A stretch of 64,000 bases of DNA from CAVQUE01 sp046290435 (GTDB lineage Bacteria; Actinomycetota; Acidimicrobiia; Acidimicrobiales; UBA8592), in NCBI GenBank assembly GCA_046290435.1, contig JBKAGO010000043.1:1-64000 (forward strand), written 5' to 3'. Position numbers and translations under genes: made by a program. The notes below the pieces were generated by a model. The model did no database searches, was not told where the DNA came from, and saw nothing but the letters and a program-made list of their open reading frames with translations. How positions within the stretch are numbered: position 1 is the first letter of the stretch; each line of letters begins with the position of its first letter. This document shows, piece after piece, positions 7,526-16,140 of the stretch.

Positions 7526-7990
7526 ATGCTCGGCCTGACCTTCTTCGTCTTCCTCGCCGTGGCCGCGACGCTGTTGCTCCTGGGATGCGCTGCGTGTGGT
7601 GTCTGGGAGCTCGCCACGGGAAGGGCGACCGTCATCGAGATTCCCCGTGGCACAGTGGCGAGGTTGGCCGGAGCAACGAAGCTCGTCACGGCGATTGCTT
7701 TGGCCGGCGCCCCGTTTGTTGCAGCGCCGCTCGCCGAGCGCAGGGTTGGCTGGTCCGACCCCGATGGCGACGGCATGTACTCCTCCCTGGTGAACGGCCG
7801 CTACGACTGGCTGGACATCGTGGGAGGTACCTTCGAGCTCTACTGGTTGCTGTCCAGCGTGTTCATTGTGGTCGTGTTCGCCGTCGTCACGTGGTTGCTC
7901 GCCGCTCGATCCCCCGTCGGCGAGGCGCGGCACGTCGCAGCTGCGACGGTCGGCCCCAGGCCCCAAATGGGACCGAACGACGGCAACTGA
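7526..7990 (+). CDS. small integral membrane protein, unknown
   Basis: The product is 154 residues from ATG 7526. Three membrane segments are visible: about 2-28 (LGLTFFVFLAVAATLLLLG), about 48-66 (LVTAIALAGAPFVAAPL) and about 104-126 (LYWLLSSVFIVVVFAVVTWL). A short acidic loop (SDPDGDGMY) lies between the second and third. I see no family signature. It is divergent from the ImmA/IrrE gene across the hairpin region and is followed by the excisionase-like gene. Confidence 0.6.
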   Translation: MLGLTFFVFLAVAATLLLLGCAACGVWELATGRATVIEIPRGTVARLAGATKLVTAIALAGAPFVAAPLAERRVGWSDPDGDGMYSSLVNGRYDWLDIVGGTFELYWLLSSVFIVVVFAVVTWLLAARSPVGEARHVAAATVGPRPQMGPNDGN

Positions 7991-8121
7991 CGGTGTTCGG
8001 CAATGCTGGCCATCGATCCTCGTGATCGCAGGTGTCGGACGCATGCGGGGCCCGACCCGTCAGCGAGTCGATCGAACCCTGGCGTGTCCCGATCGCCCGA
8101 GCAGTGGGGCCACAGATTGTC

Positions 8122-8409
8122 ATGGACGACGAAACAGCTCACACCGACACACCGCCGCACCAGCCACCGGCACCACGTGGAGGCGGAGCCGACGCCCCAG
8201 GTCGACGCCCATCCTCGCTGACTGCACCGGTGTTGCGGCGTGCCACCCTGACCGTAACCGAAGCCGCCGCCGTGCTGGGCATCTCCCGCTCGGCCGCATA
8301 CGACCTCGTCCACGAGGGGCGCATCCCGGCACTACGGCTGGGAAGGCGGATCGTCGTGCCCGCTCACGCCCTCGACGACCTCCTGCACAGCGTCGACGAT
8401 CCCACCTAG
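8122..8409 (+). CDS. excisionase-like helix-turn-helix protein
   Basis: The product is 95 residues from ATG 8122. After a proline-rich leader, residues 45-90 (TLTVTEAAAVLGISRSAAYD, then EGRIPALRLGRRIVVPAHALDDLL) form a MerR/excisionase-type winged HTH (HTH_17). Such proteins bend DNA at att sites and push the integrase towards excision. It converges on the integrase gene, with stops 7 bp apart. An upstream in-frame start at 8032 is possible. Confidence 0.8.
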   Translation: MDDETAHTDTPPHQPPAPRGGGADAPGRRPSSLTAPVLRRATLTVTEAAAVLGISRSAAYDLVHEGRIPALRLGRRIVVPAHALDDLLHSVDDPT

Positions 8410-8416
8410 CGGACGC

Positions 8417-9559
8417 TCATCCCCCGAGATCGCCGAGCACATCGGCAGCGTCCCGATCTCTCGCGGGCACCCAGGCTGCGTACCGGTCGAGCGTCATCGC
8501 CGGACGGGCATGGCGTAGACGACCGGCAACCGTGCGCACGTCGACTCCCGCAACCAGGAGCTGCGTCGCCGCGAAGTGCCGCAGATGACGAAGCTGCACA
8601 TGCCCGAGACCAAGCCCGTCGCGAACCTTGGCGAACCGGGCACTGATGGTGTCCGGATAGATCGGTCGCTCCCCTGCCGGATCCTGCGACCAGATGAAGG
8701 CATCGCTTGCCAGGAGGTGACCCACAGCTGCGGCCTCAGCGCTATGCAGCGCACGAAGCTCCTGCAGCGCCGAAACCACCTGATCGCTGATCGCAATCCT
8801 GCCGGTCGCCGCCGTCTTCGTCTGGCGGACGACCGCACCGGTGCCGGCGCCCTTTGCCACCGCCCGAGCGAGCGTCGCCACCCGGGCCTCGAGATCGACA
8901 TCGCACCACCGCAGCGCACACACCTCACCCCGTCGAGCACCGGTATTGGCAGCCATCAGCAGGAATGCACGCAGCTCGAGATCATCTGCAACCGCACCCA
9001 AAATGGCTCGCACCTCGTCGAGCGTCGGCGCCACCGGCTCCTGACGGCCCACTGCAGGCGGGCTCGCATCGGCTGCCGGCGAGGCAGCGATCAATTGCCG
9101 TCGCACCGCGGCCCTGAACGCGACCGACGCCACCGTGTGCACCTTCTGCACACGCGCCGGCGACAGACCCCCCTCGACCAGATCGCGGTACATCGCCTCG
9201 AGGTGGTGAGCCCGGACGTCACAGAGATCCATCGATCCGAGCCGCGGCTTCAGGTAGAGCTGGATGGAGGACTTCCACGACGACACCGTGGTCGGCGACA
9301 GCGATGGCTTCTTCGCCTCCCACCAGATGTCCAGCCAGTCCCCCACCGTCTCGGAACCGGCAGGCCCGTCGACGCTGGCAGCAGCCGCCGCCGCAGCCTC
9401 CGCCTCGGCCACCAGCACCCGACACATCTGATCGGCCTCGCGCTGTGTGCCCCGAACCGTGTGCGACCGGTACTGCTTCTTGCCGGTCGCTACGTCACGA
9501 CCCAGGTACAACCGGATCTCGTACACGCCCCGATCCCGCTTCCGCACCGAGCCCCTCAT
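8417..9559 (-). CDS. tyrosine recombinase/integrase of element B
   Basis: The product is 380 residues from ATG 9557-9559 (MRGSVRKRDRGVYEIRLYLG), with an N-terminal AP2-like arm-binding domain and a core-binding domain (about 75-170). The catalytic domain shows Arg in NTGARRGEVCALRW, Lys in QTKTAATGR, His-x-x-Arg in LRHLRHFAATQLL, His in RLRHARPAMT and the nucleophile in LDRYAAW. It inserts and excises the element at the tRNA-Gly core. It lies 195 bp from the tRNA, as expected at the int-proximal end. A GTG 21 bp upstream is an alternative start. Confidence 0.93.
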   Translation of the reverse strand: MRGSVRKRDRGVYEIRLYLGRDVATGKKQYRSHTVRGTQREADQMCRVLVAEAEAAAAAAASVDGPAGSETVGDWLDIWWEAKKPSLSPTTVSSWKSSIQLYLKPRLGSMDLCDVRAHHLEAMYRDLVEGGLSPARVQKVHTVASVAFRAAVRRQLIAASPAADASPPAVGRQEPVAPTLDEVRAILGAVADDLELRAFLLMAANTGARRGEVCALRWCDVDLEARVATLARAVAKGAGTGAVVRQTKTAATGRIAISDQVVSALQELRALHSAEAAAVGHLLASDAFIWSQDPAGERPIYPDTISARFAKVRDGLGLGHVQLRHLRHFAATQLLVAGVDVRTVAGRLRHARPAMTLDRYAAWVPARDRDAADVLGDLGG

Positions 9560-9672
9560 GGCCGGCAAGTACGGAACCACACTGATTGGCGCGATCCGGC
9601 GAATCCAGGCCTGTCATCTCCCGCTCTGGTTCGCTTCGCTCACGGGCCGCTCGGGCCCCGGCAAACCGCCGC

Positions 9673-9695
9673 GGATGGGATGGCTGGATGGGATG
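9673..9695 (+). repeat. direct repeats GGATGGGATG at the right end of element B
   Basis: GGATGGGATG occurs at 9673-9682 and 9686-9695, immediately before the 105-bp att copy. It matches the pair at 2876-2897. It is a candidate arm-type binding site for the adjacent integrase. Confidence 0.5.
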
Positions 9696-9702
9696 GATGG
9701 GC

Positions 9703-9745
9703 AAAACGGACCAGGTCCCGCACCGGGAAACCGGGCGGGACCTGG
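9703..9745 (-). terminator. intrinsic terminator of tRNA-Gly
   Basis: Read leftward from the tRNA, an 11-bp perfect stem (arms 9735-9745 and 9711-9721) encloses a GC-rich loop. A TTTT run (AAAA at 9703-9706 on the plus strand) follows it. It is carried within the att repeat, so the integrated element resupplies the tRNA with its own terminator. Confidence 0.85.
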
Positions 9746-9754
9746 GCTTTCGCC

Positions 9755-9830
9755 TGGAGCGGATGACCGGCCTCGAACCGGCGACCTCAACCTTGGCAAG
9801 GTTGCGCTCTACCAACTGAGCTACATCCGC
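9755..9830 (-). tRNA. tRNA-Gly (GCC)
   Basis: The gene is 76 nt with encoded CCA. The 7-bp acceptor stem is GCGGATG/CATCCGC, the discriminator base is U and the D arm is GCTCAGTTGGTAGAGC. The anticodon stem is CAACC/GGTTG with loop TTGCCAA (anticodon GCC), and the T arm carries TTCGAGG. It is the insertion target of elements A and B. The break between element and chromosome lies at the anticodon loop, so the 3' half now comes from element B. Confidence 0.97.
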
Positions 9831-9881
9831 AGCGGTCGGCCAGTGTAGCAAGTCGCAGCCGGATCCAACCCCGAGGTTGCG

Positions 9882-11187
9882 TCAGCGGGCACGAATGGCC
9901 ACGGCCATCGATTCGGCGAGGTCGGCATCGGCGATGCGGTCGATCACGTGGCGCCCCGAGGGCCCGACGAGCTCCAGCGTGGCGGCCCGCCGATCGGCCC
10001 ATCCCGACACCTCGTGCGCCCCGACAGCGTCGATGACCACGACCTCGGGATCCCATGGACGGTCATTGACGACGAGCAGGCGCGACGGCGTGAGCACCAT
10101 CGCTGCGTCGAATCCGAGATAGCGGCCGACCAGCACCAACTCGACGCGTTCGCCGTCCGCCAGACGGCCTGCAGCGACGCTGAGCGCCGTCCGGCCGTGC
10201 CGCCGGGCACCGCCGCTCATGCGCTCGGCCGCGACGCCGAGACCGTGCGGATCGGGGTCGGTGGCCGACGGAGCCTCGGCGGTGGGCGGCTCGGCGGCGG
10301 CCTCCGGGATGTCGGCTCCCGCCGGCGCGCCGGCCGCAGGCGCGGCTGCGCCCGGTGCCACCGACGGCGGCGGAGGGGGTGCTGCTTGCCCCGGCGCAGA
10401 GGGCGGGGGCGGGGGCAGCGGGGTTGCGCCGGCGGGGGTGGCAGGCTGGCGACGGTCGACGGCGGCGGTGGCCGGCGGGGTCGGCTCAACGACGGTGCCC
10501 CGGAAACGTGGAGGCGGCGGAGACGCGCGACGGGCCGGTGGCCGGAGGTGCCGAAGATTCAGCCGTCGTCGCCGTCGCCGGCGCTGTCGGTGGTGGTGGC
10601 GGCGGAGGCGCCGAAGCGAACGGTGGCGGTGGGGGCGGAACTGACTCGCCGAACGGTGGCGGGGACACGGGCTCGACAGGGGGCGGCGCTGCCCCCGGCG
10701 GGGGCGGCACCGAGTCGACAGGCGGCGGCGCAGCCGACCCGAACGGGGGCGGTGGCGGCGGAGGCGCAGCCGACTCGCCAAACGGGGGCGGTGGCGGCGG
10801 AGGCGGAGGCGCCGACGCGTCGCCAGGGGCGGCGGAAAAGACCGGAGACGACCCGGGCGATGTCGCTCCCTGCGGCGCGGGGGCCTCGGGGTCGGACTGT
10901 GCCGATTCGGATCCGAACGCTGCGGCTCGCGCCGCTGCGATGTCCTCCGCGCTGATCACCACTGTGGCAGGCGCCGCCCGCGGCTCGGGTGGCGCCGCGA
11001 AGGCGCGCCCCTCGTCGGGCCCCGCTGCGACCTCGGCGTCATCTGTGTCGGGCGGCGGGTCCGCCGGAGCGGGCGGACCCTCGTCGACGGCACCGGGGTC
11101 TCCACTGTCGGCGCCCACCACGGGGGGTGTGTCGAAGGGAAACGGCGGCGGCGGGGGCGGCGGCGCGGATTCGTTGTGATCGGTCAT
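9882..11187 (-). CDS. proline-rich protein with a C-terminal globular domain; apparent frameshift
   Basis: ATG 11185-11187 follows a GGGAGA site. The N-terminal 230 or so residues are proline/alanine rich with repeated PPPPPPFGES-type segments. That frame closes near 10486. A second frame, in register by composition from about 10520, continues with more proline-rich sequence and a globular end (about 110 residues, GRTALSVAAGRLADGERVEL ... IADADLAESMAVAIRAR). The two frames overlap in a GGCGGC-rich stretch near 10500-10530, so either one indel or error splits one gene or two genes overlap. The globular part looks like a PH-like domain; I am not certain. Confidence 0.6.
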
Positions 11188-11274
11188 CGGCTCTCCCGGA
11201 ACTCGGCGACACTCACACGATAGGACCTCACGCCACGCCCATTGGGTAGCGCCGAGCACGCGAGACGCCGACAG

Positions 11275-11877
11275 TCAGGACGAGGCGACCTCGACGGCGT
11301 CGAGCAGGATCGACCGCAAACCGTCGTCGAGATCGAGCGCTGCGGCAGCGGCGATGCCGGCGGGCGACATCTTGCGGACCGTCTTGGCCACGACGTCGAC
11401 GGTCTTGTCCCGCCCCAGACGCTCGGCGACCGGCGCGAACTGGGTGGTCAGGAACACCAGACAGAGCGCGTCCTCGTGTGCCTGCACGGCCGGGTCGGAG
11501 CCGAGGCCCTTCTTGCCGATGATCGTGGTGACCGTCTCGATGGTGGCGTCGTCGTAGCCCGCTTCGGCCATGAGCTGCGCGGCGACGTCCTGGTGATGGC
11601 GGGACAGATCGCGCCGCCAGCGCAGATAGCCCGCCCGGCCCTCGGGGTACCCGCTGCGCTCGAGGACCCAACGCTCGACGTGATGGGCGCGGGCAGCGAG
11701 CAACTGCGCCTCGGTCGCGTCGGGATCGAGGCGCTGGACCCACTCGGTCATCAGCTCGGCATGCGCCAGTTCCTTGGGCCGCACCTCGCCGTCGATGACC
11801 AAGGTGTGGGGATCTTCGGCGTTGCGGGCGTCGATCGCCGAGACGGCGGCGCCGTAGCGGTCCGACAGGGCGGTCAC
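11275..11877 (-). CDS. DUF4202 domain protein
   Basis: This 200-residue cytoplasmic protein has DUF4202 signatures: DARNAEDPHTLVIDGEVRPK, ELAHAELMTEWVQRLDPDAT, AARAHHVERWVLERSGYP and GRAGYLRWRRDLSRHHQD. The conserved histidines and glutamates suggest a metal-dependent HD-like fold. The biochemical role of the family is unknown to me. The GTG start overlaps the preceding small gene by 4 bp. Confidence 0.85.
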   Translation of the reverse strand: MTALSDRYGAAVSAIDARNAEDPHTLVIDGEVRPKELAHAELMTEWVQRLDPDATEAQLLAARAHHVERWVLERSGYPEGRAGYLRWRRDLSRHHQDVAAQLMAEAGYDDATIETVTTIIGKKGLGSDPAVQAHEDALCLVFLTTQFAPVAERLGRDKTVDVVAKTVRKMSPAGIAAAAALDLDDGLRSILLDAVEVASS

Positions 11878-12110
11878 GACGCCGGCTCGGCGCCAGGCGG
11901 ACGCAGGTCGACCGTGAGGGTCAGGATGCCTCCCTCGAGGGTGACGTTGGCATCGCCGATGATGGCGTAGTCCTGGAAATCCTGCTTGGCCTGGGCGATG
12001 AAGCGCTGCCGCTCCTCGCCACCGATGGGCGGGAGGTCGCGCTTCTTCACGGCCTTCGCCCGGTCCTGGAACCGCTGGATCATCGCTTCGGGGTCGAACT
12101 CATCAGCCAT
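11874..12110 (-). CDS. small conserved-looking hypothetical protein
   Basis: The product is 78 residues from ATG 12108-12110. The N-terminal half is charged and helical (MADEFDPEAMIQRFQDRAKA) and the C-terminal half is a likely beta strand pair (GDANVTLEGGILTLTVDLRP). It has no signal or membrane segment. It is coupled by GTGA overlap to the DUF4202 gene, so a joint role is likely. I do not recognise the family. Confidence 0.65.
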   Translation of the reverse strand: MADEFDPEAMIQRFQDRAKAVKKRDLPPIGGEERQRFIAQAKQDFQDYAIIGDANVTLEGGILTLTVDLRPPGAEPAS

Positions 12111-12155
12111 GGCGGCGATGGTACCGGCCCCCGGGCCACCGGCCAGCCGGAAGCG

Positions 12156-12797
12156 TCAGCGCCCCTCGAAGGGCGTGGGCCACGGACCGTCGTTGGCACC
12201 GCGCCAGGGGCGCTCGGGATCGTGCGTCGGGGCGGCATGTCGGGCCACCGTTGCCCGCGCGGGTGCCGGAGCCGATTGGTCGACCCATGCGGGATGGACC
12301 TTGACCGGAACGCGACGACGTCCGCTGGGGTCGACCCACCCAGCGTGGATGCGCGGCTCCTCGGCAGGGGCCGGTCGGGTTGGCATCGCCTGCGCCTGCA
12401 CGCGCCGACGCGGCGGCTCGACCGCGCCCGGAGCGACTGCGGTGGCGGCGTCATCGGCTCCGGAGACCGCGGCGCTGCGACGACGACCGCGTCGGGGCCG
12501 AGGATCGACGGCATGGCGGCCACCGAACTCGCGGGCGAACCGCGCCTTGGCCGCGCGGCCGGTGAGCGCCCAGTAGACGACGAACACCAGGAACGCGATG
12601 CCGGCGATGACCAGCAGCCCGATCACGGCGCGTCGCACCTCGGCATTCGAGGTGATGAGCTGGCTCGACTCGAGCCCGCCCTGCTGGCTGCCGATGTCGC
12701 TCTGTTCGACTTGTGCAGCAGCTGCCGAGGCCGAAGCGAAGAGGGCGGTGGCGGCAAAGAAGGCCGTCACGCAGACACGGTTGACGAGTCTGTTCAC
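12156..12797 (-). CDS. secreted/membrane-anchored protein of unknown function
   Basis: The product is about 213 residues from GTG 12795-12797. A signal sequence (VCVTAFFAATALFASASAAA) precedes a short exported part, then one membrane helix (VIGLLVIAGIAFLVFVVYWA). The basic, proline-rich cytoplasmic tail contains two related segments, IHAGWVDPSGRRRVPVKV and HPAWVDQSAP. The start overlaps the fpg stop by 4 bp, so it closes the metX-metY-fpg operon. Confidence 0.65.
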   Translation of the reverse strand: MNRLVNRVCVTAFFAATALFASASAAAAQVEQSDIGSQQGGLESSQLITSNAEVRRAVIGLLVIAGIAFLVFVVYWALTGRAAKARFAREFGGRHAVDPRPRRGRRRSAAVSGADDAATAVAPGAVEPPRRRVQAQAMPTRPAPAEEPRIHAGWVDPSGRRRVPVKVHPAWVDQSAPAPARATVARHAAPTHDPERPWRGANDGPWPTPFEGR

Positions 12798-13591
12798 CTC
12801 TTCCCTTCCCGCCGGCGCTGATGGACGGGACAAGCGTAGGTGGTCCGACCCGCGAGTGTGTGTCTCTCGAGTGGCGTGCCATCGATGGGGCATCGTCCGT
12901 CGCGATGGCGCTCGGACTGGAGGTCGCCGGTGTGGGAGCCGCCGCGTTCGGTCAGCTCGGCGAAGGTCGCACGGATGGTCTCGGCCAGGGTGGCGACCTC
13001 ATCGGGGCCGAGCTCGTCGGCCGGGATCGATGGGTGCACGCCCGCACGCCAGCAGATCTCGTCGCACAGCAGGTTTCCGAGCCCGGCGATGGCGTGCTGA
13101 TCGAGCAGGCGGCCCTTCAGCGGTCGAGACGACGCGCCGAGCACGTCGGCGAGGGTCGTGGCGTCGACGCCGGCGGCATCGGGCCCGAGCACGGTTTCGT
13201 CGGGGTCGAGCTCGATGCTGCCGAGGCGGCGCTGGTCGCGGATACGCAACGAACCACCGTCGGTGAAGGTCAGGACGACCCGATCCCAGGTGGGATCGTC
13301 GCGGGCGCTCGAATACTCGAGGCGCTCGATCGGCGCGGCGTCGTCGACGATGAGGCGCCCGGTCATGCCGAAGCGCATGCCGAGCGTCGCCGTGTCGAGA
13401 TCCATGAGCAGCAGCTTTCCCACCCGCCGCACCGCTGACACCTCGGCACCCGTCGCGGCTGCGGCGATGGCCTCCGGGGCAACACCATGACGGGGATAAC
13501 GGGGGTCGGTGATCTCGAGCGAGGCGATCGTCCGTCCGACCGTCGACGCCGCGGCGCGGCGGTACATCTCGATCTCGATGCCTTCGGGCAT
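12794..13591 (-). CDS. Fpg/Nei family DNA glycosylase
   Basis: The product is 265 residues and begins MPEGIEIEMYRRAA; Pro2 is the catalytic nucleophile and Glu3 the acid in this family. GKLLLMDL with its Lys and the helix-two-turn-helix GRLLDQHAIAGLGNLLCDEI are present. The C-terminal zinc finger is altered: RCPIDGTPLERH and YACPVHQRR keep two Cys and have Asp/His in place of the others. The enzyme would remove oxidised bases by base excision repair. The PEGIE N-terminus differs from the usual PELPE and suggests a Nei-like actinobacterial subfamily. It starts 14 bp after metY. Confidence 0.85.
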   Translation of the reverse strand: MPEGIEIEMYRRAAASTVGRTIASLEITDPRYPRHGVAPEAIAAAATGAEVSAVRRVGKLLLMDLDTATLGMRFGMTGRLIVDDAAPIERLEYSSARDDPTWDRVVLTFTDGGSLRIRDQRRLGSIELDPDETVLGPDAAGVDATTLADVLGASSRPLKGRLLDQHAIAGLGNLLCDEICWRAGVHPSIPADELGPDEVATLAETIRATFAELTERGGSHTGDLQSERHRDGRCPIDGTPLERHTLAGRTTYACPVHQRRREGKR

Positions 13592-13605
13592 GACGAACCG
13601 CTCGG

Positions 13606-14811
13606 CTAACCGCGGCCCGTTGCGACCGCGAGCGCGGCGAGGAGATCTGTGCGGAGGTCGTCGACGTGTTCGAGCCCGACCGACATCCGCACGGTGCCCT
13701 CGCTGATACCCGACGCGGCGAGCTCTTCTGGTGTGAGCCCGACATGGGTGGTCGAGGCCGGGTGGGTCACCAGTGTCTCGGGGCCACCGAGGGACGTGGC
13801 CAGCCGGGCGATACGGGTGGCCTCGACGAAACGCCGTCCGGCCTCGACGCCGCCGACGTCGAAGGTCAACAGCCCGCCGTACAGCCGCATCTGGCGCTTC
13901 GCGAGCTCGTGCTGGGGATGGCTGGCCAGACCGGGATGGCGCACGCAGACGACGCCCGGATGCGCCTCGAGCTCCTCGGCCAGGGCCAGCGCGGTCGCCG
14001 ACTGACGTTCGAGTCGGACGCCCAGTGTCCGCAGGCCGCGCAGGCCGTTCATGGCGTCGAATGGGGCGGCGTTGGCTCCCTGGAGCACGGCGAAACCCCA
14101 GAGCCAGGTCAACAGCTCCTCGCTGCCCGACACCACACCGAGCGTCGCGTCGTTGTGCCCGCCGATGGCCTTGGTGGCCGAATGCAGGCTGAGGTCGACG
14201 CCGTGGTCGAGCGGCCGCTGGATCAGCGGCGGCGCGAACGTCGAGTCGACCACCGTGACCGGCCCGGCGATGGCGCCGAGCTCGTCGAGATCGACGAGGT
14301 CCAGGCGCGGGTTGGCCGGCGTCTCGGCGAACACCACCATCGTCTTGCCGGGCCGCACCGCTGCAGCGAACGCGCCCGGCTCGGCGGCATCGACGAAGGT
14401 GACGTCGATGCCGAAGCGGGGGCACACGCTCTGGAACAGCAGCTGCGTCCCGGCATAGAGCTGACGCTGCGTGACGATGTGATCGCCCGACGAGCACAGA
14501 CCCAGCACGACAGCGCTGATGGCGCCCATGCCCGACGAGAACGCCCGGGCGGCCTCGGCACCCTCGAGCTCGGCCATCGCGTGCTCGAACGCGGCGATGG
14601 TCGGGTTGCCGTAGCGGGTGTAGAAGTTGGCCTCGTGGGGATCGGTGGCCATGCGCCGGCCCTCGTCGACCGACGCCGTGGTGAAGGTCGTCGACGTGTA
14701 CAGGATGGGCGCCAGCGCCGCCTGACCATCGGGGCGCCCGGCGGTGATGGCAAGCGTCTGGGGGTCGAGCGCTCCCGGTCGTGCAGACGCCGGGCCGGCA
14801 TTGTCGGTCAT
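13606..14811 (-). CDS. metY: trans-sulfuration family PLP enzyme (probable O-acetylhomoserine sulfhydrylase)
   Basis: The product is 401 residues of the Cys/Met metabolism PLP family. The PLP lysine lies in LSLHSATKAIGGHNDA; FSSGMGAIS binds the phosphate and NFYTRYGNPT is the family signature. It lies directly after metX with ATGA overlap, so it most likely uses O-acetylhomoserine with sulfide (MetY) or cysteine (MetB, cystathionine gamma-synthase). Sequence alone does not settle which, and methionine gamma-lyase is a third option. The symbol reflects operon context. Confidence 0.8.
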   Translation of the reverse strand: MTDNAGPASARPGALDPQTLAITAGRPDGQAALAPILYTSTTFTTASVDEGRRMATDPHEANFYTRYGNPTIAAFEHAMAELEGAEAARAFSSGMGAISAVVLGLCSSGDHIVTQRQLYAGTQLLFQSVCPRFGIDVTFVDAAEPGAFAAAVRPGKTMVVFAETPANPRLDLVDLDELGAIAGPVTVVDSTFAPPLIQRPLDHGVDLSLHSATKAIGGHNDATLGVVSGSEELLTWLWGFAVLQGANAAPFDAMNGLRGLRTLGVRLERQSATALALAEELEAHPGVVCVRHPGLASHPQHELAKRQMRLYGGLLTFDVGGVEAGRRFVEATRIARLATSLGGPETLVTHPASTTHVGLTPEELAASGISEGTVRMSVGLEHVDDLRTDLLAALAVATGRG

Positions 14812-15995
14812 GGGTTCTTCTCCGCGAGGGCGAGCAGGTCGACGATGAGCTCGCCGATCTCGTCGGCGGCCAGGAGGAAGCCGTCGTGGCCACGGGGGTC
14901 GTCGATGACCCGGTAGAGGGTCGCGCCACCCTGCGCAGCGACGCGCTCGACGATCTCTGCCTGCTGGTGGGGTGGATACAGGAAGTCCGACGTGATCGAC
15001 GCGGTGGCCACCGGCACCCGGAGCCGCTGCACGGCCGCGTTCATCGACCGCCGACCCCGAGCCAGGTCGTGGGTGTCCATCGACTTGTTGAGCAGCAGGT
15101 AGGAGTTGGCGTCGAAACGCCGGACCAGCTTCTCGCCCTGATAGTCCAGGTAGCTCTCGACCTGGAAGCGATCCCACAGCCCGAACAGGTGCTCGGGATC
15201 GACGGGCGCCCGACCGAACCGCTCCTCGAAGCTGGGGTCGCTGCGGTAGTGGATCTGTGCGATCGACCGAGCAACCGCCAGGCCGCGGTGGGGGCCGTCG
15301 CCGGGTTCGGCGTCGTAGTAGTCGCCGCCGCGCCAGTTGGGGTCGAGCGCCAGCGCGAGGCGCCCGACCGCGCTCCAGGCGATCTGTTGGGCGCTGGCGG
15401 CCAGCGCCGTGGCGATCGGGGCGATGGCCCGCACCCGATCCGGGAACATCGCGGCCCACTCGAGGACCTGCATGCCCCCCATCGAGCCGCCGATGACGGC
15501 CTTCCAACGGGCGATGCCGAGGTGCTCGGCGACGCGGGCCTGAGCGCGGACCATGTCGCGGATGGTGACGGTCGGGAAGCTCGACCCGTAGGGGCGACCG
15601 GTGGCCGGATCGATGCTGGCGGGTCCGGTGCTGCCCTGACAACCTCCGAGCACGTTGATGCACACCACGAAATGGGTGTCGGTGTCGATGGCCAGGCCCG
15701 GGCCGATGACATCGTCCCACCAGCCGTCGCTGTGATGGCCTCGGGTGTGGCTACCTGCGGCGTGGGAGTCGCCGGTGAGGGCATGACAGACGAGCACGGC
15801 GTTGGCGGCATGGTCGTCGAGGCGGCCCCACTGCTCGTACGCCATGACGACCTCGTCGAGGGCCGCGCCGCATTCCAGCACGAACGGGCGGTCGTCGGTG
15901 ATGGTGACGAACTCGCGCCGGCCCACCGGGTCACCCGGGCGCCATGCACCGGTGACAGGCAGTCCCGGGCTGTACGTGCGGGGATTGTCGGGCAC
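14808..15995 (-). CDS. metX: homoserine O-acetyltransferase
   Basis: The product is 395 residues from GTG 15993-15995, with an alpha/beta-hydrolase fold. The oxyanion region is CHALTGDSHAAG, the nucleophile elbow is VIGGSMGGMQVLEWA, and Asp and His are in the C-terminal TSDFLYPP and DPRGHDGFLL segments. NVLGGCQGSTGP and NSYLLLNKSMDTHDL are MetX signatures. The enzyme acetylates homoserine in the first step of methionine synthesis. A SAM-riboswitch-like leader lies 145 bp upstream. Whether the acyl group is acetyl or succinyl cannot be read with certainty. Confidence 0.92.
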   Translation of the reverse strand: MPDNPRTYSPGLPVTGAWRPGDPVGRREFVTITDDRPFVLECGAALDEVVMAYEQWGRLDDHAANAVLVCHALTGDSHAAGSHTRGHHSDGWWDDVIGPGLAIDTDTHFVVCINVLGGCQGSTGPASIDPATGRPYGSSFPTVTIRDMVRAQARVAEHLGIARWKAVIGGSMGGMQVLEWAAMFPDRVRAIAPIATALAASAQQIAWSAVGRLALALDPNWRGGDYYDAEPGDGPHRGLAVARSIAQIHYRSDPSFEERFGRAPVDPEHLFGLWDRFQVESYLDYQGEKLVRRFDANSYLLLNKSMDTHDLARGRRSMNAAVQRLRVPVATASITSDFLYPPHQQAEIVERVAAQGGATLYRVIDDPRGHDGFLLAADEIGELIVDLLALAEKNP

Positions 15996-16090
15996 GGCTG
16001 TCGGTCTCGCTTCCTCTACCAGCGGACACCGATGGCGGCGACCATGTCGTCGGCGCTGCCGGCGAGCATGCTCGGACACTTCGTTGCGCA

Positions 16091-16114
16091 CGGTCCACCG
16101 CATGCGGTGGACCG
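16091..16114 (-). promoter_or_regulatory. perfect palindrome downstream of the SAM aptamer (possible expression platform)
   Basis: This 24-bp perfect palindrome, centred on GCATGC, forms a 10-bp stem. It lies about 25 nt after the aptamer and about 95 nt before the metX start. It lacks a U run, so it may act as a Rho-linked, anti-terminator or RBS-sequestering element. Confidence 0.5.
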
Positions 16115-16140
16115 ATTGCCACATCCCCGACGGCGAACCG

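Larger units (their letters stand above)
2691..9800. mobile_element. element B: about 7.0-kb integrative element in tRNA-Gly(GCC)
   Basis: The element is flanked by 105-bp perfect direct repeats (2691-2795 and 9696-9800). The right copy completes an intact tRNA-Gly gene. An integrase gene lies directly next to that tRNA with an excisionase-like gene beside it. Cargo, from left to right: remnants of an antitoxin/Doc pair, an ECF sigma factor with a membrane partner, a DUF4411-ImmA/IrrE pair, three intergenic hairpins and a small membrane protein. No replication, relaxase or conjugation genes are visible, so it would be a genomic island or mobilisable satellite rather than a self-transmissible element. 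Confidence 0.85.

Noticed and set aside
12794..14929. A 711-residue leftward frame extending fpg upstream
   Set aside because: Fpg needs the N-terminal Pro after Met; MPEG at 13591 is the start, and the upstream part is an off-frame reading of metY.
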